Assembly (NCBI RefSeq): GCF_030704535.1
Contig: NC_081807.1
Location: 1,467,001 to 1,531,000, forward strand
DNA: 64,000 nt
Source of the DNA: Vitis vinifera
Taxonomy: Eukaryota > Streptophyta > Magnoliopsida > Vitales > Vitaceae
Reading direction: 5' to 3'
This document shows positions 48,746 through 59,843 of this stretch, one piece after another. Under the pieces are notes generated by a model. The model did no database searches and was not told the origin of the DNA. It saw only the letters and a list, made by a program, of their open reading frames with translations. The position numbers and the translations under genes were made by a program. Position 1 is the stretch's first letter. Each line of letters opens with the position of its first letter.

Positions 48746-51200
48746 CCACTGGTCTTCTGTAAACTAAGTGTATTGTCCTCCATATATCTGCCCCAAATCA
48801 CAGAAGGAAAACCAAAGGGAAGAGTAAAGAGAACCCCACCCCACCCATACAGCACAAACAACTCAGACTAAGGAGGCCATTATCATCCTTTAAATGTCCT
48901 GATATCCTGTTTAACCAATTCCTGTGCAACAACATGGTTTCTTCTATTTCCTTCAGTAGACAGTATAAACAAAATGAGCTAACAATGAAGCTGTGAAGCT
49001 CAAATCAATCACTTTTTACTTTTCTTCTTTTGATGCATTTCCTGTGATAGGTTGCTATTGGGATGGTGACTTGTCCTCTGTTGATGTTGGGACCTTCTTC
49101 TTTTCTGACGTTAAAACAAGTGAAATTGTGTTCAGACATCAAGCTCTGTTATTTCTTTTCTGGTAGTTGATTGGCCTCTGCTTGAGTTTGAGTTTTCCGA
49201 GTTAAGCTTGGAGGGAAGGTGAGAGTCAATAAACAAAAAATTATGGAACTGCTTGCAATGGGGCCAATCTTGACAGGTTGGCCTTGGTTTCATGGTCTGC
49301 TAATGGCACCAAAAGTGCAAGATCAACCAGACTGGCCTTGAGCATGACAGCCTAAGTTTGGTTTTAACCTCCATTTTTCGGGTTTTGCAGATAAAACCAT
49401 AGCCATGATCAGGATAGACATGTTTGCCTAAGCAGCAAAACCCATCCCATGCACCCCTGTTTCAAAAGTTCCATGGAATCGGATAAAAGCCCTCAGCTAC
49501 CAACATGGCCTGTGAGTTGTACGATTCTTGTCCACTGATTATTTGTCCATTAATCTTGGGCCCTTTGCTAAACCAAGTACTTCCATTAGAAAGAAGCCAA
49601 GAACTAGCGCCTTGATTCATGGGGTCCCAAAACAGAGCAGTTAGTTAGCCAAATCCTCGACCACAACCCTCAGTTGGGTTCACCATAATTGTGATTTGAG
49701 CACTGGAGAGTCAGATTCTAGTAATAAAATTGAGCCATGAGACACTCGTGTGGACACCCACATGAAGGACATGTCCCCCATACACGTTCACTTGTTCTGT
49801 TCCTGGAAATTTCACTGAATTTTTAGTGTTTGTTCCCTCTCTGTTTCAGCTTGATTCTCCATCTCTCTCACACACACCCAACCCCTCATCTTTATCCCAA
49901 TATTAAAAACCCTATGCCATACTATTTTATGTGATCCATGTTAGGTTTGTTGCCCTTATCTTCCAAAATTGCTTTAGACATTTTTATGGGACAACTCATG
50001 CTTGGGGATTTGAAATCTTGGAGTTATTACACCCAATACTTATAAAATATGAAGGGTATGAATATGGATTACTACTAAAGTATTCTGCATGCACTGAATC
50101 ATTTGCATGTAGAAGTTTGTCATTCTCTCTTTTCATCTTGGTCATTGCATATCGCATAAGTGTATAGCAAAAGTAAATATGATCCAAAACATAAAGAATA
50201 AGATGATAGTATGACCAAGATATGAAAAATGAATTTAGGGTATGAAAAAAATGATCAAGGGTATGTATAATACGATCAATTTTTCGTATTGAATGGTCTA
50301 CGTTCAATCAAACCAAAATAGAATACAATTGAATTATGATCAAATGCGAAAATATGATCAAGAATAATGACAATATACTTGGTGACAAAATACTATCATT
50401 GGCTCGTATTATATACCAAAGATGAAATGGTACGAACCTAGAATTTCCCTTTCATCTTTTGACCATTTAGCTGTGGTTTTCTTCCCATGTCTACTTTGCT
50501 TTCAAGCAAAGACTCTGGGAGAAACTCAAGAGAGGGATATGGGGATGTGGGTGTGCTATCCAAAATGGGACCACTGTATTTTTTATGCAGAGAACTTTTG
50601 TTTATGTTAGCATGTTTGGCTTGTATGTGGCAAGTTGATGAATCATATGCCCATTTATTTAAGTTTTATACCAAAATAATATTAAAAAAAAAAAAAACCT
50701 AAATCTAGATTAGGTTCTAAAATAACTCCCAATCGATCTAGTTTGTTTTGTCCTTAGAATGTTTAATTATAAGTCAAAATTGCTGTAAGATGTGTTTTTA
50801 ATTTTGGGAAAAGTGGATTTTGATTTATTAATATAAAAATATATGAAAAAAAATAATCCTAATTTTTTTAAATCAGTATTATCTTCATTTATTTAAAAAT
50901 AATTTGAAATATATGTACTTTTTAATGATCATATAATTATTCTTTAAAATGTTTCTTTTACTTATGATGTCATTAACAATAATTGACAACTAAACTTTGA
51001 TACGTAAACATTTTCCTTCTTTTTAGATATGCTCTTTATTATTATTATTATTATTTTTGTGTTATTTATCATTCTTTTTAAAAATATAAATTAGCTATGA
51101 AAAAAATAAAAAAAAATTCAAAAAATGAATATCAATGAATTTAAACCACGATGTTATATTTTGGTGTGGTTTTGATTTGTAATTAAAAGTAACACCCTTA

Positions 51201-51532
51201 GGTTATATTTGGTTCTCAGAAAGTACAAAAAAAAAAAAGCAAAAAAATGTTAAGGAAAATGATTTTTTCATATTGATTATCTTATAAAATATTTCAAAGA
51301 AAATTAAATATAATTAAAATTAGTTAGAAACTTATGCATTTTAAAAATTATTTGATTTTTATATTGATGAATTAAAATAAATAAAATAAGTTTGAAGTAG
51401 TAAATAAAAATAATTTATCATCTTTAACTCTATTTTTTATTTTTCCTTCACTTTTTTTTTGCTTTTACTTTTCTTCTTTATTTTCTTTTCTTTGCATTTT
51501 TTTTTCAAATTTTCCGATAATAAAGCGTAGCC
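51201..51532. mobile_element. Tourist-like (PIF/Harbinger) MITE, copy B
   Basis: This 332-bp element has TTA duplications on both sides (51198-51200 and 51533-51535). Its interior aligns word for word with copy A: aatgttaaggaaaatgattt, then aaataaaataagtttgaagta, then aataatttatca. Its terminal repeats are more degraded than those of copy A (ggttatatttggttctc against ggctacgctttattatc at the other end). It is older than copy A and non-coding. Confidence 0.8.
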
Positions 51533-52166
51533 TTAATATTATTTTGGTTTAAAACTTCATTTATGAACTATTTATTGCATCTGTCCTTTCTTAGTGCCCC
51601 CTTTGCTGGCTTTTCTGACCCCTAAGCCTTGAGTTATGTTACATTAATTCTTCTTCCTATACCACTGCCAAACCCTAATTCCTTGAACTTTCTTTCTTTC
51701 TTTTTTTTTATAATTTTTTTTCTAAAATAAAAGAAAAATTAATTTCATCAGCTATAACATCACTTTCACATAAATGCTCATCCAATTTAGGGGCAAAAAA
51801 GGAAAAAAATAAAATAAAATGAATTAAAAGGATCTTTTTAGAAAAAAAAATTATTAATTGTACTATATGTGGAGCAACATAAATGCCATTTGATTAGAAA
51901 ATAACCTTAAAAAATTTACTAAAATTAATAAAAAAATAAATCGTACAATAATTGTAATTTCTTTAGAAAAAACTTTAATGTAATCAAACCCACGTACATT
52001 AGGGAGTTCCTAAGCTGAGGGCAAAATGGTCACTTCAAACCATGTACTGTATATTATTATTATTATTATTAATTAATTATTATATTTATCATTGATCTAC
52101 GATAGACCACCGAACTAAAATCGTAATTACCGTCAATTCCAGTGGCATTTCGAAAACCCACATCTT

Positions 52167-52173
52167 TATATAA
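52167..52173 (+). promoter_or_regulatory. TATA box of the ADF gene
   Basis: TATATAA lies 63-69 nt upstream of the ADF ATG, giving an expected 5' leader of roughly 35-40 nt. Confidence 0.65.
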
Positions 52174-52235
52174 CTCCATGCACCATACTCTGAATTCAGA
52201 CCACCTCTCTCCTTCCATCAAAAACATCAGCAGCA

Positions 52236-52967
52236 ATGGCTATGGCTTTCAAGATGGTATGTTGTATGAATTTTAATTTTGTTTTCCAAAATTGCTTTCA
52301 CTGTTTCCATATCCCAGCTGATCCGGTGCTGCCGGAGTGCAGGCGACGACCGGAATGTGGGTGACCGACGAGTGCAAAAACTCATTCATGGAGATGAAAT
52401 GGAAGAAGGTTCACAGGTACATAGTGTTCAAGATCGATGAGGGATCCAAGCTGGTGACCGTCGATAAGGTCGGCGGGCCTGGGGAAGGCTACGACGAGCT
52501 CGCCGCGTCGCTGCCGACCGATGATTGTCGATACGCCGTCTTCGATTTCGACTTTGTCACCAATGATAACTGCAGGAAGAGCAAGATCTTCTTCATTGCC
52601 TGGTCTGCACTTTTGGCATCTTCTTCATGCTCCATACCATACAGTTCTTTTTTTATTTATTTTTTCATTTTGAGTTATATGACTTGACCGTTTTACCCTC
52701 ACTTCAGAGCATAAGGGTAATATGGTAATTTAACCTTTTGATTACAAAATGATCCTATTATTAGGGCACCTAATGGCACAATTATTGGAATTAAATGATT
52801 TTTTTAATCCCTCTAGGTCACCAACGGCATCAAGGATAAGAGCAAAAATGTTATATGCGACATCAAAAGAAGGATTAAGGAGAGTGCTGGATGGAATACA
52901 TTATGATATGCAAGCCACCGACCCAACAGAGATGGGGATGGATGTGATTAAAGATCGAGCTAAATAA
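52236..52967 (+). CDS. ADF5: Actin-depolymerising factor, ADF5/ADF9 subclass
   Basis: Exons 52236-52256, 52343-52602 and 52817-52967 join in frame to 143 residues, the usual ADF length. The seven-codon first exon (MAMAFKM) followed by ATTGM is characteristic of plant subclass III ADFs (ADF5/ADF9), as is the interruption of the frame in FIAW|SP. The ADF-homology fold is clear: VTDECKNSFMEMKWKK, HRYIVFKID, DDCRYAVFDFDFVT, KSKIFFIAW, then KMLYATSKEGLRRVLDGI with the actin-binding long helix, and QATDPTEMG. ADFs bind G- and F-actin in the cytosol; subclass III members bundle filaments rather than sever them, according to published work on Arabidopsis. The second exon is much more GC-rich than its surroundings. 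Gene order beside CYP21-1 and SBT1.6 favours ADF9 orthology, while the residues look at least as close to ADF5; a tree is needed to separate them. Confidence 0.93.
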
Positions 52968-55900
52968 ATACATTTGTGATAATTTAATTATGTTCTCAAA
53001 TTTTACTTTAATTTAATAACTCGCACCAGACTTGCTTTGTAGTGTTACCTTCCTCGGTTTTGGTACTAATGTAAGTTAATCTTCATCTAATTTGTAATAA
53101 TAATAATAATAATATGTACCATGTGTGTTTAATTTATAAGAAAGTGGGGTTTTTTTTTTTTTTTAATTGGGCGTGGATCTACCTTGCCCACAAGCAAGAG
53201 TTGGGATACCCATGAGGTTAAATAATGAAGTTGATTTGGTGGGTTGTAGCTATTGGATCTTCTTTTTTTTGGGGCATTGGGGTCTTTGATGAGGCCAAGC
53301 TCATTCAATTTGACAATCAAAAATCATGGTGTGATGGGACTCTCGACCCTACTAATAAAGGGGTGAAACAAATTGAGATGGAGAAGATCCACCCACAAAT
53401 AAATCATTTTCAACCCCCACTTTTTTTTTTTTTTTTTTCCCACGATCAAATTGGAGAAACATTTCTTCCCTTTATCTTGATGATAGTGGTGGTGGTGGTG
53501 CCACATTACAATATGTCATGACCAACTTTAATCAATTCCGATTCCAATGTCAATTTTGGCATATAAAATCATTTTTTACTAAGGGTTCATCTTATCCCTT
53601 TTCGACTTAAGATTTTTATTTAGAAAGATGATTTTGAAATTAGGCGTTTGATTTTGATTTTTATATTTTAAATATGAAAAATCATTTAAAGTGATTTCTG
53701 AATAATTACTTAACATGTGATTCTTCAATGGAGACGTATTAATAAAAAAGATGAAAATGCTTTAATCAGAGACACTTTCTGAATGGACTCTTGATATTAT
53801 TTGTCAAAAAAATTTTGTAATGTTTCAAGTGAACCTTAATAATGGCTAAGTTTATAATATATGGTGATTTTTCAATAAAGCAACTTTTGATTTACTTTTG
53901 TGCTTCAATTACTATATCCAATGATCACTCTAGGGCTTTTGCAACCACCACAATGATGCCACACCAAAATCAACTTTGCTTGATGTCATATATCACTGTT
54001 CATGAAGCAAAGGCCACTAGGGTCCAACTGCCTATGAAGAATGTATCATAGTATAAAAAGGTTGTAAGGATACCCATAGCCAATTGGCACTAAACAGTGA
54101 AGTTTGATGATGAGCACTCCAATTATGAGCAACAAACAAATGGCCTAGTGATTGAAGTGACCTAAAATTGGTGGCTTGTGTTGTGGCCTAGTGATTTGGG
54201 GTATCAATGAGAACAGGCCCATTTGGGAGATGACTCGAGCTCTTCCAAACTGATGATCCAATTTTATCTTCCCATGGAAGGATAGGGCCGACCCATTTGA
54301 CTAGATTGGAGAGAGGACAAATGCAGAAGACCAATCACTAACAATCAAACACTCACTGCACTTGATCTTTTGTCCCTTCAATCTTCAAGATTTGGAAATT
54401 TTTGTAGTTTTGTATGTCTTCTTCCTACTTCTAACTTAAAGATGAAGTTCAATGCATGTTAAGAAATGAGATAGACTCAAACTAGGGAGTCATGGGTCCT
54501 TGCCATTGGGCCAGAAATGCCACGCCTATGGGCTGTCTAAGACCAGAAGGGAGACATGCAAGCATGATGTCATGGGCCCAATAGGATATGTGAGAGGTAA
54601 AGTTAGGTTGAATTTTCCGTAACCCAAGGGACAAATAATTATTTATGACTAAGTGAAAAGATGCTTTAGGGTACACTTGAGGTAGATGTTATTTTTATTT
54701 AGTCTCTGCTAGAAGAATTTGATGCTATGGAGTATGAATCATATCTTTTAAAGAAAGATATGATTTGATTATTAAGGTGGGGTTTTGGTGCTTTTCCTTT
54801 TATCATTGGGTTTAGTTGCTAATGGTGGGTTTACAAGAAAGGTTTCCAAGTTCCAAAAGCCATTGGAGTCAAAATTACACAATCTTCTTGGTAAGTAACT
54901 TTGGTTCATTGCATGGCTTGCCTTGGTTGAAGTCGTTCCTTCAATTCAACAAGAAGTTACTATTATCGATGCCCTTTTCATCAAAAGTCGGAAAGCTCAA
55001 TTATAGAGGTTTAGCTCCCAAATAACACTAATTTTAGAATGTTTCTCCTACTTTCGATTTGAAAATCAATCATCGAGTCAATTTTATCTATAAGATTCAA
55101 GTGTAATCGAGAAAGACCTTCAAATTAAAAGATGAAAACTTAAAAGATTTACTACTTAATCTTAAGTAGTGTTTGTTTTTTGGTTGAATAGAAAAAACCA
55201 AAATATTTGACTTTTTCTATTCAACTAAAAGTAATCTGTTGACATCATCTAACATAGTTAAAGTGAATTTATTATCAACGGGTTCAATTTAGTTATGTTG
55301 AATGATATCAATAAATTATTTTTAGTTGAAGAGAACAAGCTAAATATTTTGACCTTTTCTATTCGATCAAAAAACAAACACCACCTTAGTTTATAAGTAC
55401 TCTTCCAATTCCGATCACTCCTTATCAACATTATTTATATATCTAGAGTGATTTGATGTCTTAATCATTCCTAAAAATACTCAATTTCTCATTGATATTA
55501 TTTTTATATATATATGAAATAATTGTACGACACTTAAACCCTGATTCAAAATGTTATAATCACATATTTAATTTTCCACCAAGATGATAATTATGGAGAC
55601 AATGAGTTGATTACATTATTAAAGGTTGGGAAATATTGTGATGAAAAAATAATAAAAAAAACCCCAACCCCACAAAATAGAAAACCCTGCAGCCATGGGT
55701 TCATTTTCAAGATGGTCCCTTGTCCTTTCCTTGCAATCAGACCAAAACTTGTGGGAAATGAGAGCCAGAGATGCCAATAATTGGGATGAGATTTATGAGT
55801 AGGATAGGGTTTCCACCCAACTTCTTTGTTTCCATCCACAACCGATGGTTAGAGCAATTGCTAGCACTCAATTCCTCTTCATTGTCTTACCAATTGAGAG

Positions 55901-55996
55901 CACTCAATTGCTTTTAGTTGTACTTTTATTTTCCGCTTTTGTTTCTTGAGACATACCAATGAGGCATCCCCGTTAATCCAAGCCTTTAAACTAAAT

Positions 55997-57040
55997 CACT
56001 AAACTTGATGAGTTTTGGGTCAAAATGGCCCATTTATTAAAAAAAAATATAAGATATAGCCCATTTTTGAAACTTATGTTCAAAATGCCCTCTTTGGTGC
56101 CAAATAAGCATCACGTCATAAAAAAAAAATATTTTTTTATTATTTTAGTTGAAGTCTCAGTTGCCAACTGAAGCTTTAGTTAATTTTTTTTTTAAATTAA
56201 AATTTAATTAAAAATGATTAAATTATAATTTATGATTGAAATTTAAAAAATATACTTAAATAATAAATTATTTATATTTAAATTTAAGAATTTAGTATTA
56301 GTTCAACAAATATAAATTGATAAATAAAAGATATTATAAATGAATATTTTATTTATTAATAAATTAATAATTTTAAAATAATAAATTTATATAACACATA
56401 AATAATATATAAAATTGTATTTTTTTTTAGCAACCGAAACTTAAAAATATAATATTATTTCAATAAAGATAAATTTGTTATAATACAAATAATTAATATC
56501 TTAAAAAACAACAAATTAAATATCTTAAATTAATAAATTATATAATTTTATATATTATTTATATGTTATATAAATTTATTATTTTAAGATTATTAATTTA
56601 TTAATAAATAAAATATTTATTTATAATATCTTCTATTTATCAATTTATGTTTGTTGAAGTAATACTAAATTCCTAAGTTTAAATATAAATAATTTATTGT
56701 TTAAGTATATTTTTAAAATTTCAATCATAAATTGTAATTTAATTATTTTTAATTAAATTTTAAATTTTAAAAAAAATTAACTAAAACCTTAGTTGACAAC
56801 TACGACTTTAGTTTAAAAATGAAGCCTCAGTTGGCAACCGCGACTTCAATTCAAAAACGAAGTTTTAGTTGGTAACTGAAGTTTCAACTAAAATGATAAA
56901 AAAAAAAAAAAAAAAAATTATGATATGGTGGTTACGTGGCACAAAAAAGCCATTTTAAACATAAGTTTTAAAAAGAATTACATCTTATACATTTTTTTTT
57001 AATAAATTGGTCATTTTTACCCAATACTCAAACTTGGTGG
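55997..57040. mobile_element. Long foldback element (about 500-bp inverted arms)
   Basis: Almost the whole 1044 bp is a giant inverted repeat: the left arm (55997 to about 56450) is the reverse complement of the right arm (about 56520 to 57040). Matching pairs include cccatttattaa / ttaataaattggtc, acttatgttcaaaatg / cattttaaacataagt, and ggtgcca / tggcac. The loop is about 60-80 bp. No ORF is present. Long-TIR non-autonomous elements of this shape are often Mutator-like, but I could not define a 9-bp target duplication, so the superfamily is open. Confidence 0.75.
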
Positions 57041-57429
57041 CTTGTACTGTTGTTCGATTGACTATTTGGATCCGATCAACTTCTGTTGCTACGTAGTTGT
57101 ATACACTTTTTAGAATTTAATTCACTTACTTTTTATTCTCTATAAAATTAAGTAATTTAAAATTACATAATTTTTTAATTTTAGTTATATTTGATTTTAT
57201 TTTCTTTTATATTTTTATTGCAAATCATAGTAAAATTATTTTTCTAAATTTGTATTTCCCTTTTTAAAACATTTTAGAAAAGTATTTTAAAATTATGTTT
57301 CACCTTTAAATTCAGTCTTCATTGTTGAAAAAACTCTTTAAAAATGTTACATTTTTTATTTTAAAAACATTATAATTTTTACAAATTTAAAATATTCATT
57401 TTTAAAAAAAAATTATTAAATCAAAATGT

Positions 57430-57830
57430 GAGCATGGGGCAGCCCTCAGAGTGGGACACGTCGCTTTCCAGCTCAATAAAAGTCAGATGATGTCAGAACT
57501 CAGAAACGAGAAAGGTCAGAGACAGCTGATGTGGGACAGTTGAATGATTACGTGTCGGCCATGAGGCTATGCACGTGTACCCCCACACCACATCTCTGCC
57601 GTCGGATCAATCATATACTAGAACCAGTCAATGATCTCTCCATGTGATGGCCATCATCTAAACCGTCCGATGAGTGGAAAGTCCATCTGTAAAAACCAAC
57701 ATTAGCCGCAATAGAAGCGAGTAGTTGGCTTTTTCTAACTCCACTGACATGTTCCCTAGCTTTAGTAAAGCATCGTGGTTAAGAAATGCTGCTCCCCACG
57801 CGCCTTCTCTCCCACACGCGCCCTAATTTT
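57430..57830. promoter_or_regulatory. ACGT-motif-rich island of normal complexity
   Basis: The island stands out from AT-rich flanks and carries ACACGTCG (about 57456), TTACGTGTC (about 57548), CACGTG (57572-57577), and two CACGCG(C) motifs near 57798 and 57815. Such ABRE/G-box-like clusters mark plant promoters, but no start codon of a recognisable gene follows closely; SBT1.6 begins 2 kb downstream beyond a TRIM-like fossil. Function is inference. Confidence 0.3.
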
Positions 57831-57894
57831 GATTTTTACCATAATTTTTTAAACTAATTTAAATCCTAGCCAACATCCACCTTTTTCAAACTTC

Positions 57895-58245
57895 TACTAA
57901 GCTATACCACCTCAAATATTACCAACTCTCCTAAAAGCAATTACTGTTAGGAAGTACGCACACTCTAACCTTATAGTGCATTCACCCAAGCGTCCACGAC
58001 GAACACAAAGGGAGTTGATGGATACAATCAACCTTTCGATCTACTAACAATCTCCCCCTAGCAATACCCCGACTCTGATACCACTTGTAGGACTTCAAGT
58101 GCTACTAACTCTCATAAAAACAATTATTGTTAGGAAATGTGTCTACCCTACCTTTATAATATATTCACCCAAACGCTCACGACAAACACAAGGGGAGTTA
58201 ATAGACGCGATCAACCCTCCAATTTGCGAATACAAATATTAATCT
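57895..58245 (-). mobile_element. TRIM-like LTR element fossil, copy 2
   Basis: In minus-strand orientation the parts are an LTR-like block (about 58245-58092), a tRNA-iMet primer-binding site match (tggtatcagag, about 58076-58086), a tiny internal region with a purine run (tagggggaga, complement near 58053-58062), and a second LTR-like block (to about 57895). Direct similarity of the blocks is clear (caactctcctaaaagcaatt and ctaactctcataaaaacaat). There is no coding region and it is decayed. It is the same family as the fossil at 31985-32250. Confidence 0.55.
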
Positions 58246-59435
58246 TCTTATGCTTAGAGACATGTTACAATGCTTCACATTTAAAAGCTTCTCTAAAGAT
58301 TGATAATAAACAAAGAGAATAAAAAATAAAAATAAAAAATTTTAGTACATAATCGGGGTTAAAAGAATACAAAGAAAGTATGATTGAATAAAGAGATACT
58401 AGGTTATGAAAATTAGGCTCAAATGCACTTCAATGAAGAATTTCAAGGTGTTGGGATTAATGAAAGTAAATGTCAAAAGGTATTTAGGAATAAATACACA
58501 TATGAGTTGAAAATCAACTTCATGTTAGATACAAAAGACTTCAATTGATTTAAGTCCATTTACACTGGTAGTCAAAACTAGTTCGATTAGTCATGCCTAG
58601 TGATCGAATAGTGACTTCGATCAATCAAGGTTCTACCGCAATCAATTGGTCATTACTTATGCTATTACTTAGACCACTAAATTCCAAAATTAAATGTCCA
58701 ACCAACTCTATATAAATATGATCATTATTTATCAAACAATTTTCACATGATTCATCAAAAATTGGTTAATTGTGTCTCTCAATTCACATGTCAATCAACT
58801 ATCCAAACACATCACTCCATATCTAAAATGAAATTATTCCGTTGACATAACAATAACATATGACATCAACTATATGCAAATCATTTAAAACACACATCAT
58901 TAATAGGAGGTGACAATAATTTCAAAATTAGATATTAACAAAATAATTATGGTCAAGGCAAAATCAAAGAAGCCTCAATTAAATATTGATAAAAACATTT
59001 AACTACCTTCTTTAATTCTCAATTTTGTCAACGAGATATCGAATTAGGGTTTGTTTGTCATCGTTATCAAACCCCAAGTTAAAAAAAGGTTAAGTTTTAG
59101 GGTTTTGAAAAACGGTTGCAAACATGGCCTTGGTGTTTGGATTTCCACTTGGAAGCTGCGAGTGGGTATGGCCTACATAAATGGACCAGGATAAAGCCAA
59201 GCCTTCTTCGATTCTATCTGATTTGCGCGTCCCTAGGGGCAGACCATGGTCCACACATCCAACGGTCGTCATCATATAAAAAAAATGAGGTCCCATTTTA
59301 ACACCGTAGTCCCTGCCCCACCGACACAAAATCTATTACATAAAAGTAAATAAATAAAGCGACTCGCATAATTCCGAGGACTGGAGGAGTGAGAACCAAC
59401 CCTTTTCTTTTCTTTTATTAAAGGAAAAAGGTCTC

Positions 59436-59449
59436 AAACGACGTCGTTT
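59436..59449. promoter_or_regulatory. Palindromic AAACGACGTCGTTT element
   Basis: A perfect 14-nt palindrome centred on GACGTC (C-box-like core), 395-408 nt upstream of the SBT1.6 start codon. bZIP recognition is plausible from the ACGT core; it is not demonstrated. Confidence 0.45.
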
Positions 59450-59713
59450 TTCTTTAAACATAGCTGACTCATCAGTATTTAAAAAAGGACAAGATAAATA
59501 TCCACAATTCAAACCATAAATATTTAATTAATGGGAAGTTCATGGACACCGTTTATCTTTATTCTTTAAATACAAAATGGTACATGAAATACCGAAATTA
59601 TCCTTCTCTAATAATACCCGACCCAAATTCAGTTGAGGTAATTTAGTCATTTGATACATTTCATATTAAAAATTAAAAAAATAAAATAAAACAAGGAGTA
59701 AATAGAAAAAATT

Positions 59714-59729
59714 GGGTCCACGTGGACCC
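59714..59729. promoter_or_regulatory. 16-nt palindromic G-box upstream of SBT1.6
   Basis: GGGTCCACGTGGACCC is a perfect palindrome containing CACGTG, 115-130 nt upstream of the SBT1.6 ATG. It sits in an AT-rich proximal promoter. TTATAAG near 59789 may serve as a weak TATA element. Confidence 0.55.
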
Positions 59730-59843
59730 CTCAATTAATTTAATTTGAAAAAAGAAAAAGAAAAAACAAAAAGACAATAATCTCCATCTTATAAGTGAGC
59801 TTCACTGCCCAGGTTTGTCTCTGCTTCAAACTCAACTCCTTTC

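Larger units (their letters stand above)
47701..52235. other. 4.5 kb intergenic region between the choline transporter-like and ADF genes
   Basis: The first 500-1000 bases look like ordinary-complexity 3' flank or 3'UTR; a frame at 47784-48182 has no recognisable product. A three-copy tandem repeat lies at 48513-48745. The segment 48780-49900 is of normal complexity without a supported gene. AT-rich DNA with a Tourist-like MITE (51201-51532) follows, then the ADF promoter. Confidence 0.5.
52968..59843. other. 6.9 kb spacer between ADF and SBT1.6
   Basis: I see no gene here. Contents from the left: ADF 3'UTR, poly-T tracts near 53150 and 53425, unfamiliar sequence to 55900, a 1.04 kb foldback element (55997-57040), AT-rich DNA, an ACGT-motif-rich island (57430-57830), a TRIM-like fossil (57895-58245), and the SBT1.6 upstream region with two palindromic ACGT elements. 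The small frames at 53225-53521, 53842-54051, 54816-55025 and 58137-58322 are not supported; the last reads through the fossil. Confidence 0.5.
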
